A stretch of 64,000 bases of DNA from Heliorestis acidaminivorans (GCF_008933955.1 NZ_WBXO01000001.1:1-64000), one strand, 5' to 3'. Counted from the first letter of the stretch, positions 7,947 to 16,949 are shown. Numbers and translations: made by a program. Notes: generated by a model not told the origin, from the sequence alone.

Positions 7947-8735
7947 ATGATTACGGAAGACCAGCGTCATTTAGAGCAACAAATTTTACGTCTATTAGAT
8001 CAGATTATTGATGAAGCTAGCCAAGTTAGTATGATGGTTGGCCCCTATCGTGATGAGAGATTTGTAGAAGGCGCGCGAATGATGGAACAACTCGTAACAC
8101 TATGTGAAATACTTGTAGAGGGTCGAAAAGAGTATGTTGAGCCAACACTGCGTCAATTATTACAACAAAAATTACCGCAACCCAAAATATTAAGAAGTTT
8201 TGGTGAGTTTCAAAATACTTTAGAAGAATACGTAAAAGTAGGTTTAGAGCGAAGAGAAAAAGATTGGGAACGATCTCAAGAAGTTCAAATACCTGCTTTA
8301 ATAAATCAAAACAGAACTCCACATATTGAAGAAATAGTTGCCACAGAATCTATAGATAATGAGAAATATCGGGAGAAAGATATAGAAGAATATGAAATAG
8401 ATACAAAGCCAGAGCCTGTTGAAGAAGAGAAAGTAATCTTAAAAAAAGAGAAAAAAGTAGTAGAAGATTATAGTGAAGCAATATTAATGAGAACCTTGCA
8501 GGAAATATATCCCACTTGCGAAATCGTTGCAGGAAGCCCTCCAGGTACAACAGGTATTACAGCTTACGTACCTGCCAAAGGGTTTGCCATTGTTTGTACT
8601 TCCTCTCCTCGTCGATCAGGTCGCAGGGAATACAACTGTCGTCAACTAGGTCTTCAAGTAGTTTATATTGCTCATACAGACTTACACAGTCCTAACAGAT
8701 TAAAAAGAAGTATCATGCGCTCTAGACTACGTTAG
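7947..8735 (+). CDS. Unknown protein with acidic linker and C-terminal basic domain
   Basis: The 262-residue product has an N-terminal helical region (1-110), a strongly acidic low-complexity linker (about 120-170, many Glu and Lys) and a compact C-terminal domain (about 175-262). That last part contains PGTTGITAYVPAKGFAIV and an Arg-rich end (RSGRREYNC, SIMRSRLR). I do not recognise either domain. The ATG follows AAAGGAGGAAG. The basic C-terminus could bind nucleic acid, which is an inference. The T-box leader of the next gene begins about 30 bases downstream. Confidence 0.6.
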   Translation: MITEDQRHLEQQILRLLDQIIDEASQVSMMVGPYRDERFVEGARMMEQLVTLCEILVEGRKEYVEPTLRQLLQQKLPQPKILRSFGEFQNTLEEYVKVGLERREKDWERSQEVQIPALINQNRTPHIEEIVATESIDNEKYREKDIEEYEIDTKPEPVEEEKVILKKEKKVVEDYSEAILMRTLQEIYPTCEIVAGSPPGTTGITAYVPAKGFAIVCTSSPRRSGRREYNCRQLGLQVVYIAHTDLHSPNRLKRSIMRSRLR

Positions 8736-8768
8736 TACAGGTACTATTGTTAAGAAATAGCTGAAGTC

Positions 8769-8797
8769 TTGATCTTTTGTAACAAGCCGTGTACAAT
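8769..8797 (+). promoter_or_regulatory. Sigma-A-type promoter of the T-box transcript
   Basis: TTGATC (8769-8774), a 17-base spacer and TACAAT (8792-8797). Transcription would start near 8804, at the head of the T-box leader. Confidence 0.7.
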
Positions 8798-8803
8798 ACG
8801 AAT

Positions 8804-9067
8804 AAAATTGGATTTGAATAAGAAAAGCAATGATGGGGAAGAGTACTTATCAAACCTGCTAGATAGCGAACCGGAGATGGTGGAAGCCGGGCTAACAGAG
8901 GTAAGGAAAGCCGCCCTAGAGCTGTGACCTGAACAGTTTTACTAAGTAGGGAAACCGGTAACCACCGTTATAGGTAGATATGAGCAGATTAGTCTTTTGG
9001 ACTAATAAGTAGGGTGGTACCGCGTTGGCAGAGCCTTCGTCCCTTAGTGGGGACGGGGCTTTTTTAA
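8804..9067 (+). promoter_or_regulatory. T-box riboswitch controlling an Lrp-type regulator and aminotransferase
   Basis: The invariant T-box sequence AGGGTGGTACCGCG is at 9011-9024. Upstream are the Stem I landmarks (AGAGTACTT, then GAGATGGTGGAAGCCGGG for the distal loop) and the Stem III-like ACCGTTATAGG. The terminator hairpin AGCC...CGTCCC/GGGACGGGGCT with a T run ends near 9067. Uncharged tRNA pairs with the leader and allows read-through into the genes at 9105 and 9602. The specifier codon is not certain. In the segment AAGCCGCCCTAGAGCTG it could be CUA (Leu) or GCC (Ala). This block accounts for the 369-base gap between genes. Confidence 0.92.
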
Positions 9068-9104
9068 TTTTTTTTAACCTAGGAAGGAAAAAGGAGTGTT
9101 TATT

Positions 9105-9599
9105 GTGTGTCTAACAGAGAAAAAAAGGATTCTTGAAATATTACAGAAGGATTGTAGACTTTCTATCGAGCAAATTGCTCTAATGCTTGGCTTAGAAAGC
9201 AAGCAAGTAGAAAAAGCAATTCAAGAACTCGAAGAAGAAAGGGTTATTCTAAAATATGCGGCCTTAATCAATTGGGAGAAAATAGAGGATGAAGTCGTTA
9301 CTGCTATGATCGATGTCAAAGTAGTCCCCCAAAGAGATGTCGGTTTTGATCAAGTAGCCGAACGAATCTATCGATATCCGGAAGTAAAGTCCCTATGCCT
9401 AATGTCAGGTGGTTACGATCTCTCGGTGCTTATTGAAGGGAAGTCAATGAAGCAAGTTGCTTTGTTTGTAGCAGAAAAACTTGCTGTTTTGGAGCATGTG
9501 CAATCTACAGCCACACATTTTGTCTTAAAGAAATACAAGAGTGATGGTGTAATTTTTGAAGATCAAGCAGAAGATCATCGATTGAAGGTGAGTCCATAA
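9105..9599 (+). CDS. Lrp/AsnC-family transcriptional regulator
   Basis: The 164-residue product has an N-terminal winged helix (about 1-55, with LSIEQIALMLGLESKQVEKAI as recognition region) and a C-terminal ligand-binding domain with the family's GGYDLSVLIEG segment. The family senses amino acids and binds DNA as octamers. The GTG at 9105 follows AAGGAG with 8 bases of spacing; the GTG at 9096 overlaps that site. The aminotransferase gene begins 2 bases after its stop, so it most likely regulates or co-varies with that gene. The T-box leader is directly upstream. Confidence 0.88.
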   Translation: MCLTEKKRILEILQKDCRLSIEQIALMLGLESKQVEKAIQELEEERVILKYAALINWEKIEDEVVTAMIDVKVVPQRDVGFDQVAERIYRYPEVKSLCLMSGGYDLSVLIEGKSMKQVALFVAEKLAVLEHVQSTATHFVLKKYKSDGVIFEDQAEDHRLKVSP

Positions 9600-9601
9600 T
9601 C

Positions 9602-10774
9602 ATGAGAACAGCTAGAGAATATGTCAATCCAGTAATTGAGAACCTGCCACCTTCTGGCATTCGACGCTTTTTTGATCTTGTGGCTAACACCAAAGGCGTT
9701 ATTTCACTAGGCGTTGGCGAACCTGATTTTGTCACTCCCTGGCACATTCGAGAAGCCTGTTTTTATGGTCTAGAACGAGGGTATACCATGTATACCTCTA
9801 ACTTTGGAATGCCTGAACTTCGCAAAGAGATTAGTAGCTTTGTGGAGAAAAATTATGAAGTTGCCTATGAGCCTCTAGAAGAAACATTAGTTACCGTAGG
9901 TGCTTCTGAAGCTGTTGATCTTGCTATGAGAGCCTTATTAGTAGCAGGGGAAGAAGTCTTAGTACCTGAACCTTGCTATGTTTCTTATGCTCCCACAGTA
10001 ACCATGGCAGGTGGCATACCCATACAAGTTCCTACTTATGTGGAAGATGATTTTCAGTTAACTAGCAAAGCTTTAGAAGCTAAGGTTACGGATAAAACGA
10101 AACTTCTTGTGCTATGTTATCCAAATAACCCTACTGGTGCTATCATGGCTCGTGATGAACTTTTGGAAATTGCACGCTTTGTAGAAAAGCATGATTTACT
10201 AGTCTTAGCTGATGAAATTTATGCAGACATGACATATGAAGGGAAGCACCAGTGCTTTGCCGCCTTGCCTGGTATGAGAGATAGAACAATTTTAATTAAT
10301 GGATTTTCAAAAAATTATGCTATGACTGGATGGCGTATAGGTTATGCTTGTGGTCATGCCGAATTCATAGCTCAAATGACTAAAATTCATCAGTACACCA
10401 TACTTTGTGCACCAATAATGGGACAAATGGCAGCACTAGAGGCACTAAAAAATGGCCAAAGTGAAAAAGAACGTATGCTTATAGAATATGATCAGCGTCG
10501 TCGCTTTGTGGTAGGTAGATTTAACCAGATTGGATTACATTGCTTTACACCTCGTGGCGCTTTTTACGCCTTCCCTTCAATAAAAGCTACAGGCTTAACT
10601 AGTGAAGAGTTTTGCGAGAAATTACTTAAAGAAGAGCAAGTTGCAGTTGTCCCTGGCAATGCTTTCGGCACTAGTGGTGAAGGCTTTATACGGGTCTCCT
10701 ATGCTTCTTCCATGGCCAATCTAACAGCCGCTTTAGATAGAATAGAAGCTTTTGTACAACGTTATAAAGGTTAG
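9602..10774 (+). CDS. Class I/II PLP aminotransferase (aspartate/aromatic type)
   Basis: A 390-residue enzyme of fold type I. The PLP-lysine motif is SKNYAMTGWRIGY, and the substrate and cofactor motifs YPNNPTGA, LADEIYADM and the C-terminal GEGFIRVSYA are present. It transfers amino groups between amino acids and 2-oxo acids. Exact substrates cannot be read from sequence, though the T-box upstream implies a link to one particular aminoacyl-tRNA pool. The ATG follows AAGGTGAG at the end of the regulator gene. Confidence 0.9.
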   Translation: MRTAREYVNPVIENLPPSGIRRFFDLVANTKGVISLGVGEPDFVTPWHIREACFYGLERGYTMYTSNFGMPELRKEISSFVEKNYEVAYEPLEETLVTVGASEAVDLAMRALLVAGEEVLVPEPCYVSYAPTVTMAGGIPIQVPTYVEDDFQLTSKALEAKVTDKTKLLVLCYPNNPTGAIMARDELLEIARFVEKHDLLVLADEIYADMTYEGKHQCFAALPGMRDRTILINGFSKNYAMTGWRIGYACGHAEFIAQMTKIHQYTILCAPIMGQMAALEALKNGQSEKERMLIEYDQRRRFVVGRFNQIGLHCFTPRGAFYAFPSIKATGLTSEEFCEKLLKEEQVAVVPGNAFGTSGEGFIRVSYASSMANLTAALDRIEAFVQRYKG

Positions 10775-10841
10775 AATTTAAAGAACTTTCCTGAATAGGC
10801 AAGGACATCCGTTGGTTACATTATCAATGGAGGTGAGTCTT

Positions 10842-11012
10842 ATGACACATATTATCAATGATGACTGTGTCAATTGCGGTGCCTGTGCACCTGAATGTCC
10901 TGTTAATGCCATTAGTGAAGGTCCTGATAAGTATCACATTGATCCAGAAACTTGTATAGACTGTGGTGCTTGTGTAGATGTTTGCCCAGTAGATGCACCT
11001 AGGCCAGAATAA
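10842..11012 (+). CDS. 2[4Fe-4S] ferredoxin (56 aa)
   Basis: Two classical CxxCxxCxxxCP clusters are present (C9, C12, C15, C19 and C38, C41, C44, C48), so it carries two [4Fe-4S] centres. It is a low-potential electron carrier of clostridial type. The ATG at 10842 follows GGAGGTGAG; an in-frame start at 10812 has no ribosome-binding site. It is monocistronic, with a strong terminator right after it. Confidence 0.95.
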   Translation: MTHIINDDCVNCGACAPECPVNAISEGPDKYHIDPETCIDCGACVDVCPVDAPRPE

Positions 11013-11040
11013 TAATCTAAAGAAGAACAATATGGAATTA

Positions 11041-11084
11041 AAAAGTCTCCCGTCAGCTTTATTTCTGACGGGAGACTTTTTATT
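11041..11084 (+). terminator. Rho-independent terminator after ferredoxin
   Basis: A perfect 16-base stem AAAAGTCTCCCGTCAG/CTGACGGGAGACTTTT ends in a T-rich run. Confidence 0.93.
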
Positions 11085-11142
11085 CTTTTTTTCTCTTATG
11101 TTATAATGACTAACAGGGTTATGAAGATAGGAGAGAATCGGC

Positions 11143-12594
11143 TTGGCTGTTGAGAATAATAGTATGGGATTAAGAAATTTACCTGCTGTTCATCAAGTAC
11201 TAGGAAGAATTGGCGCAGATAAGCTGCTTCAGGATATAGACCATAGCCAAGCTGTGAAAATAATACAAGGCTATCTAGAAAAAGTCAGAAGCGATCTAAT
11301 AGAAGGAAAAGTAAATAATCAAGATAAGGAACAATGGCTCAACGATATATGTAGCGACCTTAAGAACATCTTGCTACAGAGAAAAGAGCGACAATTTCGC
11401 AGAGTAATTAATGGAACAGGTGTAATCTTACACACTAATTTAGGCAGAGCACCGTTAGCAGAGGAGGCTCTTTCTGCTATTGTGGAAGTTGCTCAAGGCT
11501 ACTCAAACCTAGAGTTTGATATAACATCAGGGAAGAGAGGAAAACGCTATGACCATGTTCGCACCTTGCTTCGGGAACTTACTGGAGCAGAAGATGCCTT
11601 AGTAGTTAACAATAACGCAGCAGCTATCCTCTTAGTACTTTCTTCGCTAGCCAAAAATAGAGAAGTAATTATCTCACGAGGCGAACTTGTAGAAATTGGC
11701 GGCTCTTTCCGTGTGCCCGATGTAATGGCTCAAAGTGGCGCTATAATGATAGAAGTAGGAACAACAAATAAAACAAAGTTAAGGGACTATCAAGAGGCTG
11801 TAACAGAAGCAACAGCTCTTTTATTAAAAGTTCATCCTAGTAATTATAAAGTTATCGGCTTTACCGAATCAGTAGAGCGAAGCGAGCTAGTCAAGTGGTC
11901 TCACAGTCAAGGAATACCTGTTGTTGAAGACCTAGGTAGCGGAGTGTTTTTCAACCAAAGCGGTCAAGGCGACTTTTTTGGAGAACCGACTGTACAAAAG
12001 GTGGTAGCTTCCAATGTAGACGTTGTTACTTTTAGTGGTGATAAGCTTCTTGGAGGTCCACAAGCTGGAATTATTGTAGGTCGCAAAAAGTTAATAGATA
12101 AAATTGCCCAACATCCACTGACAAGAGCATTACGAGTAGACAAGCTGACCTTAGCGGCCTTAGAAGCCACCTTAAAACTCTATGCAGAGCCAGAAAAAGC
12201 CAAAAAAGGAATACCAACCTTATATTCTATTTATCGCTCCCTCGATGAGCTAGAAAAAAGAGCCCAAGCAGTAGCAAAGATAGTAAGAGATTTTGATGCT
12301 ACTTGGAAGATTGAGGTAGAAGCAGGAAATTCTCAAATCGGTGGCGGTTCTTTGCCAGAGCTTGCTTTACCATCTAGGATATTACGAATAACATCAGATC
12401 ATAAGAGTACCTATCAATTATCTGAGACACTTAGAGCCCTTAAAGTTCCAATCATAGGAAGATTGCATGATAAAGCTTTTTGTATAGATATGAGAACCAT
12501 TGGAGAGACAGAAGAAAAAGAGCTATGCAAGATGTTACAACTGGCCTTTGAGAAAATGGAAAGTTGTCAGAAGGAGGGAACTAATAATGGTTGA
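11143..12594 (+). CDS. selA: L-seryl-tRNA(Sec) selenium transferase
   Basis: The 483-residue PLP enzyme converts Ser-tRNA(Sec) to Sec-tRNA(Sec) using selenophosphate. The PLP-lysine motif TFSGDKLLGGPQAG and the N-terminal domain ending RRVINGTGVILHTNLGRAPL are typical of SelA. The TTG at 11143 follows AGGAGAG. A TATAAT at 11102-11107 is the likely -10 box. selD starts 8 bases before its stop codon, so the two are translationally coupled. selB and the tRNA(Sec) gene are not in this window. Confidence 0.95.
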   Translation: MAVENNSMGLRNLPAVHQVLGRIGADKLLQDIDHSQAVKIIQGYLEKVRSDLIEGKVNNQDKEQWLNDICSDLKNILLQRKERQFRRVINGTGVILHTNLGRAPLAEEALSAIVEVAQGYSNLEFDITSGKRGKRYDHVRTLLRELTGAEDALVVNNNAAAILLVLSSLAKNREVIISRGELVEIGGSFRVPDVMAQSGAIMIEVGTTNKTKLRDYQEAVTEATALLLKVHPSNYKVIGFTESVERSELVKWSHSQGIPVVEDLGSGVFFNQSGQGDFFGEPTVQKVVASNVDVVTFSGDKLLGGPQAGIIVGRKKLIDKIAQHPLTRALRVDKLTLAALEATLKLYAEPEKAKKGIPTLYSIYRSLDELEKRAQAVAKIVRDFDATWKIEVEAGNSQIGGGSLPELALPSRILRITSDHKSTYQLSETLRALKVPIIGRLHDKAFCIDMRTIGETEEKELCKMLQLAFEKMESCQKEGTNNG

Positions 12595-13639
12595 AAGCTT
12601 CATACAATTAACAGCTTTATCGAGCAAAGCTGGCTGAGCGGCCAAAATAGGTCCAGCGGACCTGGCCCAGGTTCTGGGTCACTTACCAGTTGCTCCAAAA
12701 GATCCGAATATACTCGTAGGTTTAGAATACAGTGACGATGCAGGAGTCTACAAACTTAACGATGAGACAGCTTTAATACAGACTCTAGATTTCTTTACCC
12801 CAATTGTCGATGACCCTTATCAGTTTGGACAAATCGCTGCTGCTAATGCTCTATCTGATGTTTATGCTATGGGTGGAAAGCCCCTCACGGCTATGAACAT
12901 TGTTGGCTTTCCAACACAGACATTACCACTTGCTGTTTTGGGAGAAATTCTGCGAGGTGGTTCTGAGAAAGTACAAGAAGCTGGTGCTGTTTTACTAGGT
13001 GGTCATTCTATACAAGATAAAGAACCTAAGTATGGCCTTGCTGTGACAGGCATCGTTAATCCCAAAAAGATTTGGACTAATGGTGGAGCACGCCAAGGAG
13101 ATGTACTTATCCTAACCAAGCCCTTAGGTATTGGCATCATAGCAACGGCAATTAAGAATGGTAAGGCCTCTGAAGCGGCCCAGGATAAAGCAATTCAAGT
13201 GATGTCAACATTGAACAAAAAAGCTTGTGAGATTCTGCAACCTTTCGATGTAGGTGCATGCACCGATGTTACAGGCTTTGGTCTGCTAGGGCACAGCCTA
13301 GAGATCGCTAGAGCTTCAAAATGTACGCTAGAACTTTACGCAGGTAATATTCCGGTTATACAAGAAGCATGGGATTATGCCTTAGCCGGCTATGTGCCTG
13401 GGGGTAGCAAATGCAACTTAGAAGTTGCCAAAAAAGCTTGTCATCTATCACCACAACTAGTACCTCAGGTCGGCTTAATCTTAGCAGATGCGATAACTTC
13501 AGGTGGTTTACTTGTAACAGTACCACAGGAACAGGTGCAAGAAGTTTTATTAGCTCTTCATCAAGGTGGGGTTCTAGAAGCAAGTCCTATTGGATTTGTT
13601 ATAGAAGGAGAACCAGGGACAGTAATTGTAACGCAATAA
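12587..13639 (+). CDS. selD: Selenophosphate synthetase, itself a selenocysteine protein
   Basis: SelD makes selenophosphate from selenide and ATP. From ATG 12587 the frame is open through to 13639 except for TGA at 12635-12637 (codon 17). That TGA sits exactly where the catalytic Cys/Sec of SelD belongs: SSKAG-U-AAKIGP, with the essential Lys three residues later. The frame on either side codes for conserved SelD sequence (YSDDAG, QTLDFFTPIVDDPYQFG, ALSDVYAMGGKP), so this is not a pseudogene. Length is 350 residues counting Sec, close to the E. coli enzyme. A gene caller that stops at TGA would start wrongly at 12869. It overlaps selA by 8 bases. Confidence 0.95.
12635..12667 (+). promoter_or_regulatory. 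Bacterial SECIS-like hairpin at the selD Sec codon
   Basis: The UGA at 12635-12637 is followed by a stem-loop: outer GGCC (12640-12643) with GGCC (12664-12667), inner GGTCC (12650-12654) with GGACC (12658-12662), apical loop AGC. The loop carries a G about 19 bases after the UGA, within the distance reported for bacterial SECIS elements bound by SelB. Confidence 0.8.
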
Positions 13640-13669
13640 GCCCTTACTTTGGGAAGGAAGGGAATATTT

Positions 13670-15328
13670 TTGGATTTTCAGAGAGTTGACAGTCTCTTTA
13701 CTGGCTTAGCACAAGCCTATGTAAAAAGGGAGGCAGACGTGGCCTCCCTTTTCCCCTACGATTATAGTTCTTTAGAATCATACTGGCGTCGTAGCAAATG
13801 GATAGACGAATATTGCTCTATACCACGGAATGCAGTAGCTGAAATATTAGTTGAAGAACAACATCGTCTATCTTTGTTAGCAGGTACTAATGGCGATGAT
13901 AATAAAGCTCTAGAAGCAGCAAAAAATATTAACCACAGTCAGAGCCTTGTCGTAATAACAGGTCAACAAACTGGCTTATTCACAGGACCGCACTTTACCC
14001 TACTAAAAGCTTTTACAGCGATAGCTCATGCTCAACGACTGCAAGATTTTTTAGGAAGGCCTGTCATACCTCTTTTTTGGATGGCCACAGAAGATCACGA
14101 TTTTGAAGAAGTGTCCAAAACAGAGCTAGCGCAAGGTGAAAAAGTACACACTATTGCTCTTGCGGACAAAAGAGCATCTAAAAAGCCCATTGGTCAACTT
14201 AATTTACCAGAAAAATGGTTAGAAACTGTAGATGCTTTTACATCTTTATTACCACAAAATGATAAAGGAAGCGAGTGGAAACGTTTTCTGATGGAACTTT
14301 CTTCTCGAACTAGTTCCTTTAGTGATTTTTTTGCTGTTCTTATCCATCGCTTAACTGCTTCTTATGGTCTCGTTATTTTTGACCCCATGAACAAAGCTTT
14401 CAAAGAACTTGATGAAACAAAAACTTTTTATAAAGAGCTAATAAAAAAGCATGATTCATTAGCAAAAGAATTGAGCCATGCTTGTGGTCATATCCGATCA
14501 CTCGGTTATGAACCGCAAGTAGAAAAGCCTGCGCAACAGCTTTATTTGTTCTATCATCATGATGGTGAAAGAAAAGCAATTGTAAAAGAATCTGGGCTAG
14601 ATAAGAGTAGTGTACCTTGCTTTCAAGTACTTAACTCAGAAGTGTCTTTTTATGAACAAGAATTAATAGAGTTGCTCCAGCAAGAACCGACAAAATTTTC
14701 AAGCAATGTGATCTCGCGACCTTTGTGGCAAGATCGAATTTTTCCCACTATTGCCTATGTAGCTGGTCCTGGTGAGATTGCCTATTATGCCTCTTATGGA
14801 CCGATTTACAATCTAATGAACCAACAGATGCCACCTATCTTGCCACGTTTAAGCGTTACTTTTGTGGAAGGTTATATAGGGAAGTTATTAAATCGCTATA
14901 ATAGTACTTTTGAAGACTTCCGAGAGCACGCTGACCATATTATGGCTCAGGCAATTAAAGCTGAAGATAAATTGTCAATAGATTTGCTATTTGACTTACT
15001 TCGATCTGATGTTCAGGAATCTTATCAAAAAATAATTGAACCTCTAGCTAAATGGGATCTGCATACAGGTAAGTTAGCAGAAGAAAATTTTGAACGCGTC
15101 ATAGGGCAGATTAATTATCTAGAAAAAAAAGCACAGCAACGACATCGCCAAAACTGCCAAGAAATAAAAAAGCATTTCAACAAACTACAGAGTCATCTAT
15201 GGCCTGGTGGACCGCAAGAACGAATCCTTAATGTACTGCCTTACCTTATAAAGTACGAAAGACTAACTGATGAACTTTTGGAAGTTCCTATGGAATACTT
15301 AGACTCTCACTTACTACTTTACTTATAA
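13670..15328 (+). CDS. bshC: BshC-type bacillithiol synthesis protein (cysteine-adding)
   Basis: The 552-residue product carries the BshC hallmark VVITGQQTGLFTGP followed by TLLKAFTAI and IPLFWMATEDHDFEEV, the Rossmann-like nucleotide-binding core. A long coiled-coil lies in the C-terminal third. BshC adds cysteine to glucosaminyl-malate in bacillithiol synthesis. I choose the TTG at 13670, 8 bases after AAGGAAGG; the TTG at 13649 lies before that site. bshA and bshB are not nearby. It follows selD after 30 bases and may be co-transcribed, joining selenium and thiol chemistry. Confidence 0.9.
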   Translation: MDFQRVDSLFTGLAQAYVKREADVASLFPYDYSSLESYWRRSKWIDEYCSIPRNAVAEILVEEQHRLSLLAGTNGDDNKALEAAKNINHSQSLVVITGQQTGLFTGPHFTLLKAFTAIAHAQRLQDFLGRPVIPLFWMATEDHDFEEVSKTELAQGEKVHTIALADKRASKKPIGQLNLPEKWLETVDAFTSLLPQNDKGSEWKRFLMELSSRTSSFSDFFAVLIHRLTASYGLVIFDPMNKAFKELDETKTFYKELIKKHDSLAKELSHACGHIRSLGYEPQVEKPAQQLYLFYHHDGERKAIVKESGLDKSSVPCFQVLNSEVSFYEQELIELLQQEPTKFSSNVISRPLWQDRIFPTIAYVAGPGEIAYYASYGPIYNLMNQQMPPILPRLSVTFVEGYIGKLLNRYNSTFEDFREHADHIMAQAIKAEDKLSIDLLFDLLRSDVQESYQKIIEPLAKWDLHTGKLAEENFERVIGQINYLEKKAQQRHRQNCQEIKKHFNKLQSHLWPGGPQERILNVLPYLIKYERLTDELLEVPMEYLDSHLLLYL

Positions 15329-15462
15329 ATTTATAGAAATTAGAGAATTTATGTTAAGAAAAATGTCATTATACTTTCTTTTTTTTTTTAAGAGCAGGAG
15401 AAAGTACAACTTTGAAGAATAGTGTTTTTGTTTAGGCCATTTAACAAGGGGGGTGAATCCTG

Positions 15463-16917
15463 GTGCATGCATCAAAGAGTCAATCTAATCCTTTGATGGG
15501 AGACACTCCTGTAACTAAGTTAGCTCCTGAACAAGAGCAATTTGATAAAGAACAACTTATTGCAGAGTTAAGCAGAGTAAAAAATATAAAAAGAACCTTA
15601 GAAACGATTCTTGAACATGCCTATGATGGCATTGTTGTGGTTGATAGTCAGGGTATTATTACGATGGTAAATTCTGCTTTTTGTCGCTTTCTCGGCTTTG
15701 AAGAATCAGAACTATTAGGCAAGCCTGTAAAAGAAGTAATAGAAAACACACGTCTTCATGTAGTATTAGAAACAGGACAGGCTGAAGTCGGTGAGTTACA
15801 GCGCACAGGAAATCAAGACTTTATTGCCATGCGCATCCCCATCTTCAAAGAAGGTAAAGTTGTGGGTGCTGTTGGTAAAATCATGTTTAAGAATATACAT
15901 GAACTAAATGCCTTGGCCCAGAAGATGAATCGGCTCAAAAATGAACTAGCCTACTATAAAGACGAACTGCAAAAGTTTCGTGGTGCAAAGTATACCTTAG
16001 ATTCTCTCGTCGGACAGAGCTATTCCATTGAAATGCTGAAAGAAACGGTTAGACGAGTAGCGAAAACTTCAACACCTGTATTAATTCGAGGGGAAAGTGG
16101 AACTGGCAAACGTTTATTAGCTCATGCTATTCATTTGGAATCTTATCGAAAAGTAGCACCTTTTGTACAAATACATTGTGGAACTTCAGCACCGCAAGAG
16201 CTAGAGTTAGATTCTTCGGCAACAATCCATGGAAAAGTAAGATTGGCTCAAGGAGGTACTTTACTTATCGATGAGATAGGTGAAATGCCTCTGACTATGC
16301 AACATCAACTGTTACAGCTTTTGCAGGGCAAGGGTTTGCAATTAGATGGAGATAGGGAAATCGAACCACTCGATTTGCGTCTTATCGTAACGACTAATCG
16401 CAATCTAGAAGATTTAGTTCGTAAAGGACTCTTTCGAGAAGATCTCTACTTCAGACTTACAGTAATCAGTCTGAATATCCCACCTCTTCGAGATCGCCTA
16501 GAAGATATTCCTGAACTGATAAGTCATTTTATAGAGTGTTATAACGAAGAACGTGGCATGGGTATAAAAACTCTTTCTAAGGATGCACTGGAAGTTATGG
16601 AAAAGTATGGCTGGCCAGGAAACATAAAAGAGTTAACAACAGTGATTGAAAGAGCTTATGACTTTGCAGAAGGAGATACAATTAGCCTGAAAGACTTGCC
16701 AATGTATCTACAAAAACTAGCTGAATCTAAGGAAGAGCATAGTATCGTAGCAAATGAACCTGAGAATTTGCAAAGTTTACTAGAACAAACTGAAAAAAAT
16801 GCCATAGAAAGAGCTTTAATAAAGACAAAAGGAAATAAAGTACAGGCGGCACAAGTTTTGGGTATATCACGGGCAGGCCTGTACCAGAAGTTGATGAAAT
16901 ACAATATTTTAGAGTAA
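15463..16917 (+). CDS. PAS-AAA+-Fis regulator of the sigma-54 activator family, GAFTGA absent
   Basis: The 484-residue product has a PAS domain (about 45-145), a coiled coil (148-172), an AAA+ domain (180-410) and a C-terminal Fis-type helix-turn-helix (about 448-484). Walker A is GESGTGK (210-216) and Walker B is GTLLIDEIGE (265-274). Between them, where activators carry GAFTGA, there is only a shortened segment (about 240-262) with no such motif. It may therefore work without sigma-54, as TyrR-like regulators do. The GTG follows AAGGGGGG. A terminator follows, so it is a single gene upstream of sleB. Confidence 0.85.
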   Translation: MHASKSQSNPLMGDTPVTKLAPEQEQFDKEQLIAELSRVKNIKRTLETILEHAYDGIVVVDSQGIITMVNSAFCRFLGFEESELLGKPVKEVIENTRLHVVLETGQAEVGELQRTGNQDFIAMRIPIFKEGKVVGAVGKIMFKNIHELNALAQKMNRLKNELAYYKDELQKFRGAKYTLDSLVGQSYSIEMLKETVRRVAKTSTPVLIRGESGTGKRLLAHAIHLESYRKVAPFVQIHCGTSAPQELELDSSATIHGKVRLAQGGTLLIDEIGEMPLTMQHQLLQLLQGKGLQLDGDREIEPLDLRLIVTTNRNLEDLVRKGLFREDLYFRLTVISLNIPPLRDRLEDIPELISHFIECYNEERGMGIKTLSKDALEVMEKYGWPGNIKELTTVIERAYDFAEGDTISLKDLPMYLQKLAESKEEHSIVANEPENLQSLLEQTEKNAIERALIKTKGNKVQAAQVLGISRAGLYQKLMKYNILE

Positions 16918-16949
16918 AAACCCTCCAAACGGAGGGTTTTCTTTTTTTT
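16916..16949 (+). terminator. Rho-independent terminator
   Basis: AAAACCCTCC/GGAGGGTTTT with loop AAAC is followed by a long T run. It overlaps the stop codon of the regulator gene. Confidence 0.9.

Noticed and set aside
12635-12637. Stop codon making selD a pseudogene or frameshift
   Set aside because: The frame is conserved on both sides, the TGA is exactly at the catalytic Cys/Sec position, a SECIS-like hairpin follows, and selA is adjacent.
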